From: Dyadobacter sp. 676
GTDB taxonomy: Bacteria; Bacteroidota; Bacteroidia; Cytophagales; Spirosomataceae
DNA length: 64,000 bases
Reading direction: 5' to 3'
Assembly (NCBI RefSeq): GCF_040448675.1
Contig: NZ_CP159289.1
Span: forward strand, 2,604,001-2,668,000
Position numbers and translations under genes: made by a program. Every line of letters begins with the position of its first letter. Within the stretch, counting starts at the first letter, position 1. Under the pieces are notes generated by a model, which saw only the letters and a program-made list of their open reading frames with translations, was not told the DNA's origin and made no database searches. This document shows, in pieces, positions 25,726 to 34,579 of this stretch.

Positions 25726-27490
25726 TTATAAATTTTTGAGACGCGGGTTCTTTCCTAAAACCTGGTTCGGGTCAACCGGCACTTCGATCAGCAGGGAACG
25801 GGACGATTTGTTGGTCGCTCTGTCCAGTGCCTCGTCCAGATTGCCAAGGTCCGGGGCCAGGCGTATCGCATCCCAGTTGTTCGCCCTGGCTATTCCGCAG
25901 TAATCAACCGCGTCGAGCCGGGAATGGTAATGTGCTGTTCCCACGTAAGGTAGAACCTTCCTTAATCCCTGTTCGACAATGCCAAACGTTTCGTTATTGA
26001 GCAGAAAAACGACCAATCCCAGGTTACTTACTTCCCCCAGCGAGCCGGAAAACAGGCGAAAGCAACCGTCGCCTGTGAACAGGAAAACCGGCCTTCGGGG
26101 CGCGGCGAGTTTTGCGCCTACGGCAACACCAAATGCGCCGCCCATTGCCGAACCACGGTAAAGGGAGTAAAAAAGGATATTGTTATTAGGCCGCTGGGTT
26201 ACGTACTGGCGGTCCTTGTAAGCCAGACAGGTATCGTCGATTCCGATTGAGCCTTCGGGCCACCACCGGTCCAGCCGTTGATACAGCCCGGCCATATTTA
26301 CGAAGTTCCCGTCGGCGCCCGCGAAAGGCAAATCGTTCAGGTCGGCGGGCGCTTTGTCCATAGGCACGTTGAAAAACGGACGTTCGCAGGCAGCGTCGAT
26401 GAGCGTTTGCACCAGCAAGTCCAGGGGGGGCATTCAACTGATAGTACCTACCCGCGACGGCATGCCGCAGGCTGCTACCGACGAACCCGTATGCCTGAGG
26501 AATATTGCTGAGGTGAAATGTTACCGAAGCCGCTATCTTCCCGAAATTAACCGTGTACTCATCGGGACATGCGCCTATCATCAGCATTACGTCGTCCTCA
26601 CCGAGTGAATTGTACAACGAAACCGCCCTGTCGTTCCCACCGAAAGAAATATAACCGTAACCGTAGGGATTTTCACGGCTAACGGCATTCGCGCCGTTGA
26701 TACTCCATATGGTGGCCGCGCGGAGCGCTTCGCTGAGCCGGGTCGTCAGCGTACCGGCGCCGGGATATCTCGACATTTCTTCGCCAACAAAAATCACGAC
26801 ACGTTTGCCAGCGGTTTCCCGCCGGAATGTGGCCACGAACGCGCCTGAATGGAGATTCTCCCTCACCGGCCTCCTGGTAAGAGCGGGGGCGGGGTACCAG
26901 TCCATCTGGGCAGTACTTAGCCCCTCATTGTCTAAAACCAGTACCACGGGCTTCGAACGGTCCAATTGGTCTTTTGCCCGCGCGAGCTGATCGCTGATAG
27001 TCAACTTATTATCCAGCACAAACACCGAATCCGGCAACTCGGCCCGGAGCTGCGTCAGTATATTGCTGCCGTATTCGCTGGTATCCTGCAACGGGGCGAA
27101 GCCCGTCGTGCTTCTGTTTGAAACCGGAACGATATAGACAGCGGGAATATCGTGCAATTTCGCGTCGCTTAATCCGCAGCAGATGAGCTTCGTTGCGGCG
27201 CCTGTTGTGGCCACCGACACCGCGACCTTCCCGCTCGCCAGGTAATAGCCCAGCGGAATAAACCCTGCCGTATATTCGCCGATCGTCAGGAAAGAAGGAA
27301 TTTCTGCACCTCCCTCATAGAGTGGGTCCAGGTATTTAAGCAGGTGGATAACTCCACCGCCGTTCACACCGGCATACAAATTGATCCCCCAGTCGCTGAG
27401 TGTATCGATGATAATCTGATAGCTATCCGGACCATATTGTTCTTCAAGGCTACTGATATAAGGGAAGGTTTCGCCTGCTTCAAGATTCAT
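25726..27490 (-). CDS. Thiamine diphosphate-dependent enzyme (acetolactate synthase/decarboxylase-like), one frameshift
   Basis: Two overlapping frames (27490-26186 and 26433-25726) join into one ThDP enzyme of about 587 residues if one base of the run of seven G (plus strand 26424-26430) is removed: the first frame reads QLNAPP up to the run and the second continues LDLLVQTLIDA. The N-terminal PYR domain has the ThDP-activating Glu in FLTIGEYTAGF. A middle domain carries KRVVIFVGEEMS. The C-terminal PP domain has the Mg/ThDP motif FTGDGCFRLFS...LLNNETFG. Such enzymes decarboxylate or ligate 2-keto acids; nothing fixes the substrate. It is operonic with the MEKHLA gene. The frameshift may be real or a sequencing error. 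Confidence 0.8.
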
Positions 27491-27619
27491 GATGTTGTTT
27501 TTGTTGAGTCAAATGTTGTTGCAAACCTCTGCCCATACCTGTGGCGGGCTGTTAAAAATTCTAAATCAGAGTGCGGTGGCCACCTGACTGTTTCTGATCG
27601 GTTCCGAATCGGTTGCGCA

Positions 27620-27627
27620 CAAATGTA
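27620..27627 (-). promoter_or_regulatory. Promoter box TACATTTG of the ThDP/MEKHLA unit
   Basis: Exact TAnnTTTG match on the minus strand, about 130 bases upstream of the ThDP enzyme ATG, with a TTG 24 bases further upstream (within the first inverted repeat). It implies a long 5' untranslated region of about 120 bases. Confidence 0.45.
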
Positions 27628-27630
27628 GAA

Positions 27631-27659
27631 ATAGTTTGAGACATTATTTATCAAACTAT
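27631..27659. promoter_or_regulatory. Inverted repeat ATAGTTTGA-N11-TCAAACTAT, putative operator
   Basis: Perfect 9-bp inverted repeat with half-site centres 20 bp apart (two helical turns). It covers the -33 region of the predicted promoter and lies next to its -7 box, the position expected for a dimeric regulator. Confidence 0.5.
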
Positions 27660-27671
27660 TATTATTAAATG

Positions 27672-27689
27672 TGTAGATATTAGTCTACA
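27672..27689. promoter_or_regulatory. Palindrome TGTAGATATTAGTCTACA upstream of the ThDP enzyme
   Basis: Perfect 6-bp arms TGTAGA / TCTACA around a 6-bp AT-rich centre. It lies just upstream of the first inverted repeat in the 325-base gene-free gap 27491-27815. No RNA gene or further ORF is apparent in that gap. Confidence 0.45.
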
Positions 27690-27815
27690 AATATCTCTAC
27701 TCCTACGTATTAGCTAAAAGTGGGGGTATGCTGGTACGACCTCAGTCATACCGCTGAAAGAAAAACAGAGAGGATTCCCGATTGGCCTTTTAAATCACGG
27801 CTTTCTCTTCCTTAC

Positions 27816-29531
27816 TTATAAATTCTGCCGTTTTAACTCCGCCACGGCATAATCAGCCGCTCTGGCCGTCATGGCCATGTAGGTAATGGATGGGTTCACA
27901 CAGGCGGAGGATACCATTGCCGCGCCATCGGTGACGAACACATTTTTGCAGGCATGCACCTGGTTGAATTTATTCAGCACGGAGTTTTTCGGGTCCTTAC
28001 CCATACGTGCCGTGCCCATGTCGTGTATGCCCAGGCCCGGATGCGTGTCGGAGCGGTTAAACCCGGTAACATTCTTAAAACCGGCGACTTCGAGCATTTC
28101 CACGGCCGAGGCCATCATATCCTTGCGCATTGCCAGCTCGTTTTCACCGAATGCGGCGTCGAAAACGATCAACGGAATGCCCCATTTGTCTTTTTTGTCT
28201 TTGTCGAGGAACATCCGGTTAGACGGATCGGGCAGGATTTCCCCGAAGCCGCCGAATCCCATTGTCCAGGTGCCGGGACGCGACATATCCTCCTTGAAAC
28301 TGGCGCCAAAACCATTCATCGTGATCCCCCGCTTCCAATCCGACTTGCTTGCGCCTCCCTGATATCCGTAGCCGCGCAGGAAGTCCTTTTTGTCGGTTCC
28401 CCAGTTCCTGAAACGCGGGATGTATAGTGCATTAGGCCTTTGGCCAAAAATATAGTCGTTTTCAAAGCCCTCGACCGTCGCATTCGCGCCCACGCCCAGG
28501 TGATGGTCCATGATATTCCTGCCCACCTGGTCGCTGTCGTTACCAAGCCCTGTGGGAAAACGGTTGGACTTCGAATTCAGCAAAAGCGCCGCGGTGTTCA
28601 TCGAACCGGCATTCAGGAATATGATTTTCGCAAAAAACTCCTCTACGGCCATCGTATGCTGATTGATCACACGGACCCCTTTGGCGCGATGCGTTTTTTC
28701 GTCGTAAATAACCTCGCTGGCAATGGTATCGTGCAAGACCGTCAGTCTGTTCGTCTTGCGCGCTGCTGGTATGGAGCCCGACAATGAGCTATAATAACCA
28801 CCATAAGGGCATCCACGGGCGCATTTGCTGCGATACTGGCACGACGCCCGCCCGAGATCCGTGTGCCAGGGCTGCGGCCTGGTGAGATTGGCGACGCGGC
28901 CGATCGTGACCGGCCGTTTCAGCTTTTTCATCATCGTCTCCCTGAAATACCGCTCCGGGGCGCTCATCGGCATCGCCGGCAGATAGTGGCCGTCCGGCAA
29001 AACTTCCCAGCCCTCGGCCTGACCGCTGATACCGACAAACTTTTCGACATGCGTATACCAGGGTTCCAGGTCCTCATACCGGATCGGCCAGTCGATGGCG
29101 ATGCCTTCTTTCGCATTCGCCTCGAAATCCTGCCGGTTCATCCGGTACGATTGCCGGCCCCAGTGCATCGACTTCCCGCCTGTATGATATGCCCTGATCC
29201 AGTCGAAAGGGCGTTTTTCTATATAGGGGTTCTGTTTATCGTCGGTAAAGAACGGACCGGTTTCCTCATTGGCCAGCGTCCCGAAACGGTTGTTCGCCCA
29301 ATATTCTTCTGCCGAATGGATCGACACCCTTCCCCTGTGCTCAAACTCCCACGGGCCTTTCGTGGCTGTGTCGTAATCTTCGATGTGCTTCACTTCGCGT
29401 CCGCGCTCGATCATCAGCACCTGCAGGCCTTTTTCGGTCAATTCTTTGGCGGCCATTCCGCCCGTCATTCCCGAACCGACCACAATCGCGTCGAATGTAT
29501 GTGCTTTATCCGATTTTAAATTCAAGTTCAT
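27816..29531 (-). CDS. GMC family oxidoreductase (FAD-dependent)
   Basis: 571 residues. FAD-binding Rossmann motif VVGSGMTGGMAAKEL at about 18-32, then LMIERG. A cysteine-rich insert (CQYRSKCARGCPYGG) is characteristic of the gluconate/2-keto-gluconate dehydrogenase-like GMC group that pairs with a subunit-3 protein and a cytochrome. The C-terminal part has the catalytic His/Asn region (THPGLGIHDMGTARMG, ACVNPSITYMAM). It oxidises a sugar or alcohol at the periplasmic side; no signal peptide of its own is visible, so it may be exported with its Tat partner encoded 13 bases upstream. Confidence 0.9.
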   Translation of the reverse strand: MNLNLKSDKAHTFDAIVVGSGMTGGMAAKELTEKGLQVLMIERGREVKHIEDYDTATKGPWEFEHRGRVSIHSAEEYWANNRFGTLANEETGPFFTDDKQNPYIEKRPFDWIRAYHTGGKSMHWGRQSYRMNRQDFEANAKEGIAIDWPIRYEDLEPWYTHVEKFVGISGQAEGWEVLPDGHYLPAMPMSAPERYFRETMMKKLKRPVTIGRVANLTRPQPWHTDLGRASCQYRSKCARGCPYGGYYSSLSGSIPAARKTNRLTVLHDTIASEVIYDEKTHRAKGVRVINQHTMAVEEFFAKIIFLNAGSMNTAALLLNSKSNRFPTGLGNDSDQVGRNIMDHHLGVGANATVEGFENDYIFGQRPNALYIPRFRNWGTDKKDFLRGYGYQGGASKSDWKRGITMNGFGASFKEDMSRPGTWTMGFGGFGEILPDPSNRMFLDKDKKDKWGIPLIVFDAAFGENELAMRKDMMASAVEMLEVAGFKNVTGFNRSDTHPGLGIHDMGTARMGKDPKNSVLNKFNQVHACKNVFVTDGAAMVSSACVNPSITYMAMTARAADYAVAELKRQNL

Positions 29532-29544
29532 GGTGAGCTGGCGG

Positions 29545-30153
29545 CTAGTATGCGAAAGATTTCTGATTGGGCTTCATTTGGATCATTTCCAGCTTTCCGG
29601 GAATCGGGACGTATTCAAAGGACGATTTGATCCCTTGCTCGGAAGTGAAGTAACCCAGCATCGTGAGCTCCTTTATCAACCGCCAGAACGGTAATCCTTT
29701 CGCCTGCGCCGCCATCTGCTCGCGGTCTTCATTATCCCCCATTTTGGTCTGCTGTACCTGATAGGCTTTCATTTCCTCGACGGAATCGTTCTCGACCTGC
29801 TTCAAGACTGTCGTTTTTTGCTCCGTATTCAGGTTCAGGAATTGCTTCTTTTCCAGATTACCCAGTCCTTCCAGAAAACTCTTGTGCTCGGGTGTTTTAT
29901 AACAATCCTGCAACATCATCACGATGAACGCCGGAACGCCCACATCCTTCGCGCCGGGTGTCGCCGTCTTTGGAATGATCATTTCAGCCACCTCCGCGAC
30001 GATCAGCTTTTGGTTTTCGGTCAAAGTAAAATCCGTCCCAAAAGACGGAGACTGCTCATAGTCTTCCCACCGTTTCATGGCCAGCAAAGTCGGTGCGGAA
30101 AACGCCCCTCCGAGCATGGCCGCAACCTGTGTAATAGCAGTTCTTCTGTTCAT
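29545..30153 (-). CDS. Gluconate 2-dehydrogenase subunit 3 family protein, Tat-exported
   Basis: 202 residues. N-terminal twin-arginine signal MNRRTAITQVAAMLGGAF, then the family region FTLTENQKLIVAEVAEMIIPKT and GVPAFIVMMLQDC. In characterised systems this small subunit pairs with the GMC flavoprotein and guides it across the membrane by the Tat pathway. It is the first gene of the unit; the GMC gene follows after 13 bases. A cytochrome c subunit is not present in this window, so the electron acceptor is unknown. Confidence 0.88.
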   Translation of the reverse strand: MNRRTAITQVAAMLGGAFSAPTLLAMKRWEDYEQSPSFGTDFTLTENQKLIVAEVAEMIIPKTATPGAKDVGVPAFIVMMLQDCYKTPEHKSFLEGLGNLEKKQFLNLNTEQKTTVLKQVENDSVEEMKAYQVQQTKMGDNEDREQMAAQAKGLPFWRLIKELTMLGYFTSEQGIKSSFEYVPIPGKLEMIQMKPNQKSFAY

Positions 30154-30347
30154 TGATCCGTTCCGGCGGGGATGATTGAGTAAAATGCAAAGCGAACGAC
30201 CTTAAAAGCTTCGCGTTCCTGACGTTTACCCATATTGGTCCAAGCTAAATCTCCCGCCCGGCCCTGGACCCCGAATGCGCTACAATGTAATTTATTGCAT
30301 ATATTTCAAGACAATTCAGACATTCTAAAACCTAAAATCAGCTAGTC

Positions 30348-30773
30348 ATGAAGTTCAAACTCATTTTATCGCTTTTGCTTTTGACCACTTGTTTTGTCGC
30401 GTTCAGTGGGGAAAAGCAATCCGGAAAACCTGAAACACACGCCAATGCCGAGGAAAAAGGCCTAATTAAAATATCCGTCATGTACCCTTATGCCGAGGGC
30501 AAGACCTTCAATATGGAGTATTACGAGACGAAGCACATGCCCATGGTGGCCGGTTATTTGGGCTCGAACCTGGTAAAGTACACCATTGAAAAGGGCCTTT
30601 CCAGCGGTATCCCGAACCAACCCCTGCCTTATATGGCGATCGGCACGTTCTATGTAAAAAATTTGAGTGAATACCAAAAAGCCCTTGCTCCAAACAGGGA
30701 CGCCATCCGGGCGGACTTTGCGAATTATACTGATGTAGTGCCGGTGATTTTGGTGAGCGAGGTGGTACGGTAG
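30348..30773 (+). CDS. Secreted EthD family protein
   Basis: 141 residues. A hydrophobic signal peptide (KLILSLLLLTTCFVAFSG) precedes an EthD-type ferredoxin-like domain: IKISVMYPYAEGKTFNMEYYETKHMPMV, PLPYMAIGTFYV, and a closing strand VVPVILVSEVV. The conserved YYxxKHMP-type motif is intact. EthD proteins are usually cytoplasmic; a signal peptide is uncommon, and Cys15 in the hydrophobic core is not in a convincing lipobox. It is divergent from the GMC unit across a 194-base gap, and shared regulation is possible. Confidence 0.8.
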   Translation: MKFKLILSLLLLTTCFVAFSGEKQSGKPETHANAEEKGLIKISVMYPYAEGKTFNMEYYETKHMPMVAGYLGSNLVKYTIEKGLSSGIPNQPLPYMAIGTFYVKNLSEYQKALAPNRDAIRADFANYTDVVPVILVSEVVR

Positions 30774-31175
30774 CTTTTTCGAATTTACGTGTCATGCCGG
30801 TAAAATATCCGGCGACTTCAATACTTCATAAAAAATGGTTAAGTGAAAAAAAGTCTAGGGCGCATCCGGGTGAGCGTCGAGCCGTTATCAAACTCCTTAT
30901 CGTCTTCAGCTTTTGCCAATGGCTTGGATGCTAATGTTTTGCTTGTTTGGTCTGCGAGAATGAAAAGTTGCTTATCAGGATGAAAACAACAAATATCAAC
31001 TGTTTCATAATGACTTCCATTTATAACTGGCTTCTGCGCATTATCCCGGTTAAGCCATTGCGGTGGTACGGGAAAATACCAAAATTAATAGCTATCCATA
31101 CATTCTTCCCGGGGCGGCACCAACTAGGACCTCGGGACGAACTAATATCGGAGTGAAACCCTATCAGAATTTCAG
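30774..31175. other. Gene-free stretch
   Basis: 402 bases without a convincing gene. A short hairpin GCCGG-TAAAATAT-CCGGC lies at about 30795-30812, but no T run follows. The open frames here have no signal, no family match and no good start. Confidence 0.5.
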
Positions 31176-32588
31176 CTACAAAATGTCGCCGTTCTCATTT
31201 ACCCTGACAAGATACATGGAGCTTTCTTGGTCATTTGGACAATCTTTGTAGCTGATGCCAACGAATAAAATTGAGTTGTCTTTCAACTGAGAAGCGAAAG
31301 TGCCGAATCCACGTTCCGGGAAACATGTTTTGTTGCGTCTTCCCAAGCGTTTAGTCCATTTCATGACTCCTTTTTCATCAAAAAGCGTCAGCAGTAAGCC
31401 ATTCCAATGCGTAAATCCTGAACCGGTAACAAAGTGTCCGGTTGAAGTACTGCTTACCCAATTTGAATGGTCTGAAGGCATTGGGAATTCATTTGAAAAC
31501 TTTCCGTCAGCATTCAGTAATGTGAATGTAGGGCCGGGACCGTTGGTAAATATATAGTTTTCAGTCGCTGCTATACAGGTACCGCCGACCGAGCTCATTG
31601 GCTCACGTAGCCTGGATTTACGAAATGTGAGCTTGCCCGAGAAATCGGTTTTCAAAACGACCAAAGAATCATAACAGTTGGCGCAACCATTTAAACTGGT
31701 GCCTGATGCGGCAAACTGGTATCCGTCGGACAGTGGAAGAATATTTCCTGCGCCAAATACGCGCTCCTCATTGAAAATTTTTCTCCACGAAAGGGCTCCA
31801 TCGGCATTTAGTTTAATCATGGATGTAAAACCCATTTCAATGCCGTAACCTTCTAGTTCACCTTGCTCCTCGGCAATAACAACAAGTCCTCCGTCGGAAG
31901 TACTCCGTATATCAATAGATACACCCTGATTCAGTGGGTACGATTTCGTCCATTTAACATTTCCGGCACTGTCGGTTTTCATAATGCGTAGCGGCCCCCG
32001 ATAATCGTATTCATCCCAACTTCCAGCCATTAAAAGTCCTCCGTCGAGCGCGACATCGATTTTGCGATAGACGATACTATGATTATCTGACCAGTATTTT
32101 GTCCATCGTAGTCTCAGGTTTTTATCGAATTTGGATAGATACAGCTTTGCCTCCGTCTTACTATTTGTATTGCCTATCACGTAAATCGAACCATCCGGAG
32201 CCTCGACAAAATCTGTTGGCCTGGTAACCGAAAGCAGATCGACATAACGTTCCTTGATCCGTACCGTGATCTTTTTGTTAAGCACGACCGGAGTTGTTCC
32301 TGGCCTGGATACAGTCAGTTTGATTTCGTATTCCCCGGGTTCGGCGTAGGCATGTTTTTCGTGCCTGCTGCTACTCGTGTTACCGTCTCCAAAATTCCAT
32401 TCGTAGGTTACATCAATCGAATCAGAGCAGTTTGTAAAAGTGATCAGTGAGTCGATTGTAAAGTCCTCGACTGGTGAAAGATTAAAGCAAACTGATACTT
32501 TTTCTTGGAAAGGGACCGGTATTTGCTTGTCTTTTTTACAGGATGGAATGATTGTAGCAAGAAGCAGAACAACGCTAATATAACGCAT
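31176..32588 (-). CDS. PKD-domain lipoprotein
   Basis: 470 residues. Lipoprotein signal MRYISVVLLLATIIPSC with Cys17 followed by KKDKQ. A PKD domain spans about 35-110, with the signature TYEWNFGDGNTSSS and HAYAEPGEYEIKLTV. The remainder consists of roughly 45-residue beta-rich repeats (DGSIYVIGNTNS, DGGLLMAGSWDEYD, DGGLVVIAEEQGE), suggesting a beta-propeller similar to delta-60/Kelch-like surface proteins. Its base composition is more AT-rich than that of the neighbouring genes, which fits accessory DNA. Function unknown, probably surface binding. Confidence 0.75.
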   Translation of the reverse strand: MRYISVVLLLATIIPSCKKDKQIPVPFQEKVSVCFNLSPVEDFTIDSLITFTNCSDSIDVTYEWNFGDGNTSSSRHEKHAYAEPGEYEIKLTVSRPGTTPVVLNKKITVRIKERYVDLLSVTRPTDFVEAPDGSIYVIGNTNSKTEAKLYLSKFDKNLRLRWTKYWSDNHSIVYRKIDVALDGGLLMAGSWDEYDYRGPLRIMKTDSAGNVKWTKSYPLNQGVSIDIRSTSDGGLVVIAEEQGELEGYGIEMGFTSMIKLNADGALSWRKIFNEERVFGAGNILPLSDGYQFAASGTSLNGCANCYDSLVVLKTDFSGKLTFRKSRLREPMSSVGGTCIAATENYIFTNGPGPTFTLLNADGKFSNEFPMPSDHSNWVSSTSTGHFVTGSGFTHWNGLLLTLFDEKGVMKWTKRLGRRNKTCFPERGFGTFASQLKDNSILFVGISYKDCPNDQESSMYLVRVNENGDIL

Positions 32589-32750
32589 ACAGAGGTGAGG
32601 TGTTTTCAGTAAACAAAACTATGGAAACTGGTAGTCACCGCAAAACACATTTCTATTAAAAGCTCGGGCAAACCGCCACTTTCGTGCTTACGATTACATG
32701 GCCTCACCAAATGCCTGCGAAAACGTGTATTTTTTGACATTTTTGGCAAA

Positions 32751-32780
32751 CAAAAAGCGCCAATCTCACGAAAGGCGCTT
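32751..32780 (-). terminator. Terminator of tRNA-Arg
   Basis: Minus-strand stem AAGCGCC / GGCGCTT with a 12-nt loop, followed by T-rich sequence, 8 bases past the tRNA 3' end. Confidence 0.8.
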
Positions 32781-32787
32781 AATTCTG

Positions 32788-32861
32788 TGGTCTCGTAGGG
32801 ATTCGAACCCCAAACCTTCTGATCCGTAGTCAGATGCTCTATCCAATTGAGCTACGAAACC
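32788..32861 (-). tRNA. tRNA-Arg (anticodon ACG)
   Basis: 74 bases on the minus strand. The acceptor GGTTTCG pairs with CGAGACC, allowing one G-T; the D arm has GCTCAATTGGATAGAGC; the anticodon stem TCTGA/TCAGA encloses loop CTACGGA with anticodon ACG; the T loop is TTCGAAT. CCA is not encoded. ACG is read as ICG for arginine CGN codons. Confidence 0.97.
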
Positions 32862-32878
32862 ATTTCCGAATCGGACTG

Positions 32879-32909
32879 CAAAGGTAGGTGATGACTTTTG
32901 CAGTAACAA
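32879..32909 (-). promoter_or_regulatory. tRNA-Arg promoter
   Basis: Minus-strand TTG, 20-base spacer, TACCTTTG, 17 bases upstream of the tRNA 5' end. Near-ideal Bacteroidota promoter. Confidence 0.75.
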
Positions 32910-32966
32910 ATTCTGACGGGTAAATTTAGGAAAAAAATTTGGAATACTGCTTAAATGCCCTGAAAA

Positions 32967-33731
32967 TCAGCCTTCCTTTTCTCCAAAAAAAGCGGCAATC
33001 CCTTCTTTCACATCCTGCGTCCCGAACAACATTTCCTGACTTTCCCGCTCGTTTTCTAACATTTGTGGCAGGTTCGAATGCATCGATTGGTTGAATGCAT
33101 GCTTCATGGCGCCGATGGCCTTCGTCGGGGCGTGGCGGTAGTGCTGGAGTTGCTTTTCCACCAGGGCGTCCAGGCCTTCTCTTTCCACGCATCTGGCGAT
33201 CAGGCCGATGTCGTGCGCGTGGCTGGCGTAAATGCGCTGGGCGTTCGTGGCGAGGTCGAAGCTGCGGGCCAGACCGATCAATCTTGGCAGGAAAAATGTC
33301 GCCCCGGCGTCGGGCATCAGACCGATTTGTACGAATGCGAAACTTAAATAAGCATCGTCGGCCGCAATCACCATGTCACAGGCCAGCGCCAGTGAGCAGC
33401 CGGCGCCTACGGCCAACCCGTTCATGCGACAGAGCACAGGTTTGGGAATGTCGCGGATGGCGGTGATCATCGGCTCGTAATAGTCGCGGAGGATTTCGGC
33501 GGCGCTTTGGCCTGAGGCGACGGCTTCTTTGAGGTCGGCACCGGAGCAGAAGGCCTTTTCGCCGGTGGCGGTAAGAAGTACTACACGTACGGAATCGTCG
33601 TTGGAGGCGATCCGGACGGCGCTGGTAATTTCACTAATGAGGGTCGGACTCAATGCGTGAAAAACGTCCGGGCGGTTGAGCGTGATGCGGACGACGCCGT
33701 CGCTGTTATCGAAAATAAGGTTTTGATACAT
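32967..33731 (-). CDS. Enoyl-CoA hydratase/isomerase family protein
   Basis: 254-residue crotonase-fold protein. The first oxyanion-hole segment is KAFCSGADLKE and the second GLAVGAGCSLALACDMVIA. The catalytic segment reads FVQIGLMPDAGATFFLPRLIG, where the acid is Asp rather than the paired Glu of classical hydratases; this pattern is shared with PaaG-type ring-epoxide isomerases, so an isomerase rather than hydratase role is plausible. No other fatty-acid or phenylacetate genes are nearby. It ends 105 bases from tRNA-Arg. Confidence 0.85.
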   Translation of the reverse strand: MYQNLIFDNSDGVVRITLNRPDVFHALSPTLISEITSAVRIASNDDSVRVVLLTATGEKAFCSGADLKEAVASGQSAAEILRDYYEPMITAIRDIPKPVLCRMNGLAVGAGCSLALACDMVIAADDAYLSFAFVQIGLMPDAGATFFLPRLIGLARSFDLATNAQRIYASHAHDIGLIARCVEREGLDALVEKQLQHYRHAPTKAIGAMKHAFNQSMHSNLPQMLENERESQEMLFGTQDVKEGIAAFFGEKEG

Positions 33732-33749
33732 GCCGTGAAGTGTTTTTCG

Positions 33750-34454
33750 TCAAAAGAAGAAATAAACCGTGCCGCTACTGACGAGCAGGCCGCAAAAGAT
33801 ACCGGCGAGGAGCTGCGACGGCGTATGTGCGTTCAGTTGCAGGCGCGCGCTCATGAGCCAGCCACCGATCAGGATAGTCATCAGCAACGGCGCAAGCAAC
33901 GCATTTTCATCGAAACGGATTATCAGGCCCGACAGCATCCCGATTACGCCGCCGATACCGGTAGCATGTGCGCTGATCTTCCAGAAATAGCTCACCATCG
34001 TAACCACGACGAGGGAAAGGGTCACACCGGCCAGAATGACGGATATCTGCGGCGCCAGCTCGCCGATTGGCTGCAACTGCCAGCCAAACAGATAAGTGGC
34101 GAGCCCGTAAATGATCACGCAAGCGAGATAGGGAATGCGGCGCTCGGTGGCATCTTCCACGTACAGCGAGGTAATCATGCCCATCTTCTTGAAATAAAAC
34201 ATCATAATGGCCGGCGCAATGAAGGTATTCAGCCAAAGGAGCAGCAGCAGGCTCCCCAGCGCCGGCATTTCGAACGCGCTCACGCCTACCAGGTCGGGGA
34301 CCAGGAAAAAGAGCAATGCAAACAGGTATGTAGTGAGTATCAGCGGGTGGAAAACCACCGACAATAGGATGGCAAGTCGGTTATTCAAAGTAATCGGGTC
34401 TTTAATCAGGATGATGCGGGCAAAATTACGTTGAAAACCAGACTGTACAATCAT
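33750..34454 (-). CDS. PAP2-like membrane protein
   Basis: 234 residues from the ATG at 34454; a frame to 34487 would run into the asnS promoter region. About six membrane segments. The C-terminal half shows a reduced phosphatase signature: KISAHATGIGG and ARLQLNAHTPSQLLAG, matching the SxHxxG and RxxxxxHxxxQ parts of PAP2 motifs, while the first motif (KxxxxxxRP) is not clear. It could be a lipid-phosphate phosphatase or a non-catalytic relative. It ends 18 bases before the crotonase-family gene starts, on the same strand. Confidence 0.7.
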   Translation of the reverse strand: MIVQSGFQRNFARIILIKDPITLNNRLAILLSVVFHPLILTTYLFALLFFLVPDLVGVSAFEMPALGSLLLLLWLNTFIAPAIMMFYFKKMGMITSLYVEDATERRIPYLACVIIYGLATYLFGWQLQPIGELAPQISVILAGVTLSLVVVTMVSYFWKISAHATGIGGVIGMLSGLIIRFDENALLAPLLMTILIGGWLMSARLQLNAHTPSQLLAGIFCGLLVSSGTVYFFF

Positions 34455-34511
34455 TGCGTTCCCCAGAAAAGTAAGTTCCGGTCCCACAATAGGTTTTCGG
34501 GGCCGAATTTG

Positions 34512-34519
34512 TAATTTTG
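34512..34519 (+). promoter_or_regulatory. asnS promoter box TAATTTTG
   Basis: Exact TAnnTTTG match 60 bases upstream of the asnS ATG; no clear TTG at the -33 position. Confidence 0.45.
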
Positions 34520-34579
34520 CGCCTCATTCGTAAAAAACCGGGTATTGACCGGCTTACATTTTAAAGATTGAATTGAAAA

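Noticed and set aside
30947-31156. 69-codon plus frame
   Set aside because: No signal, domain or ribosome site; unlike neighbouring coding sequence.
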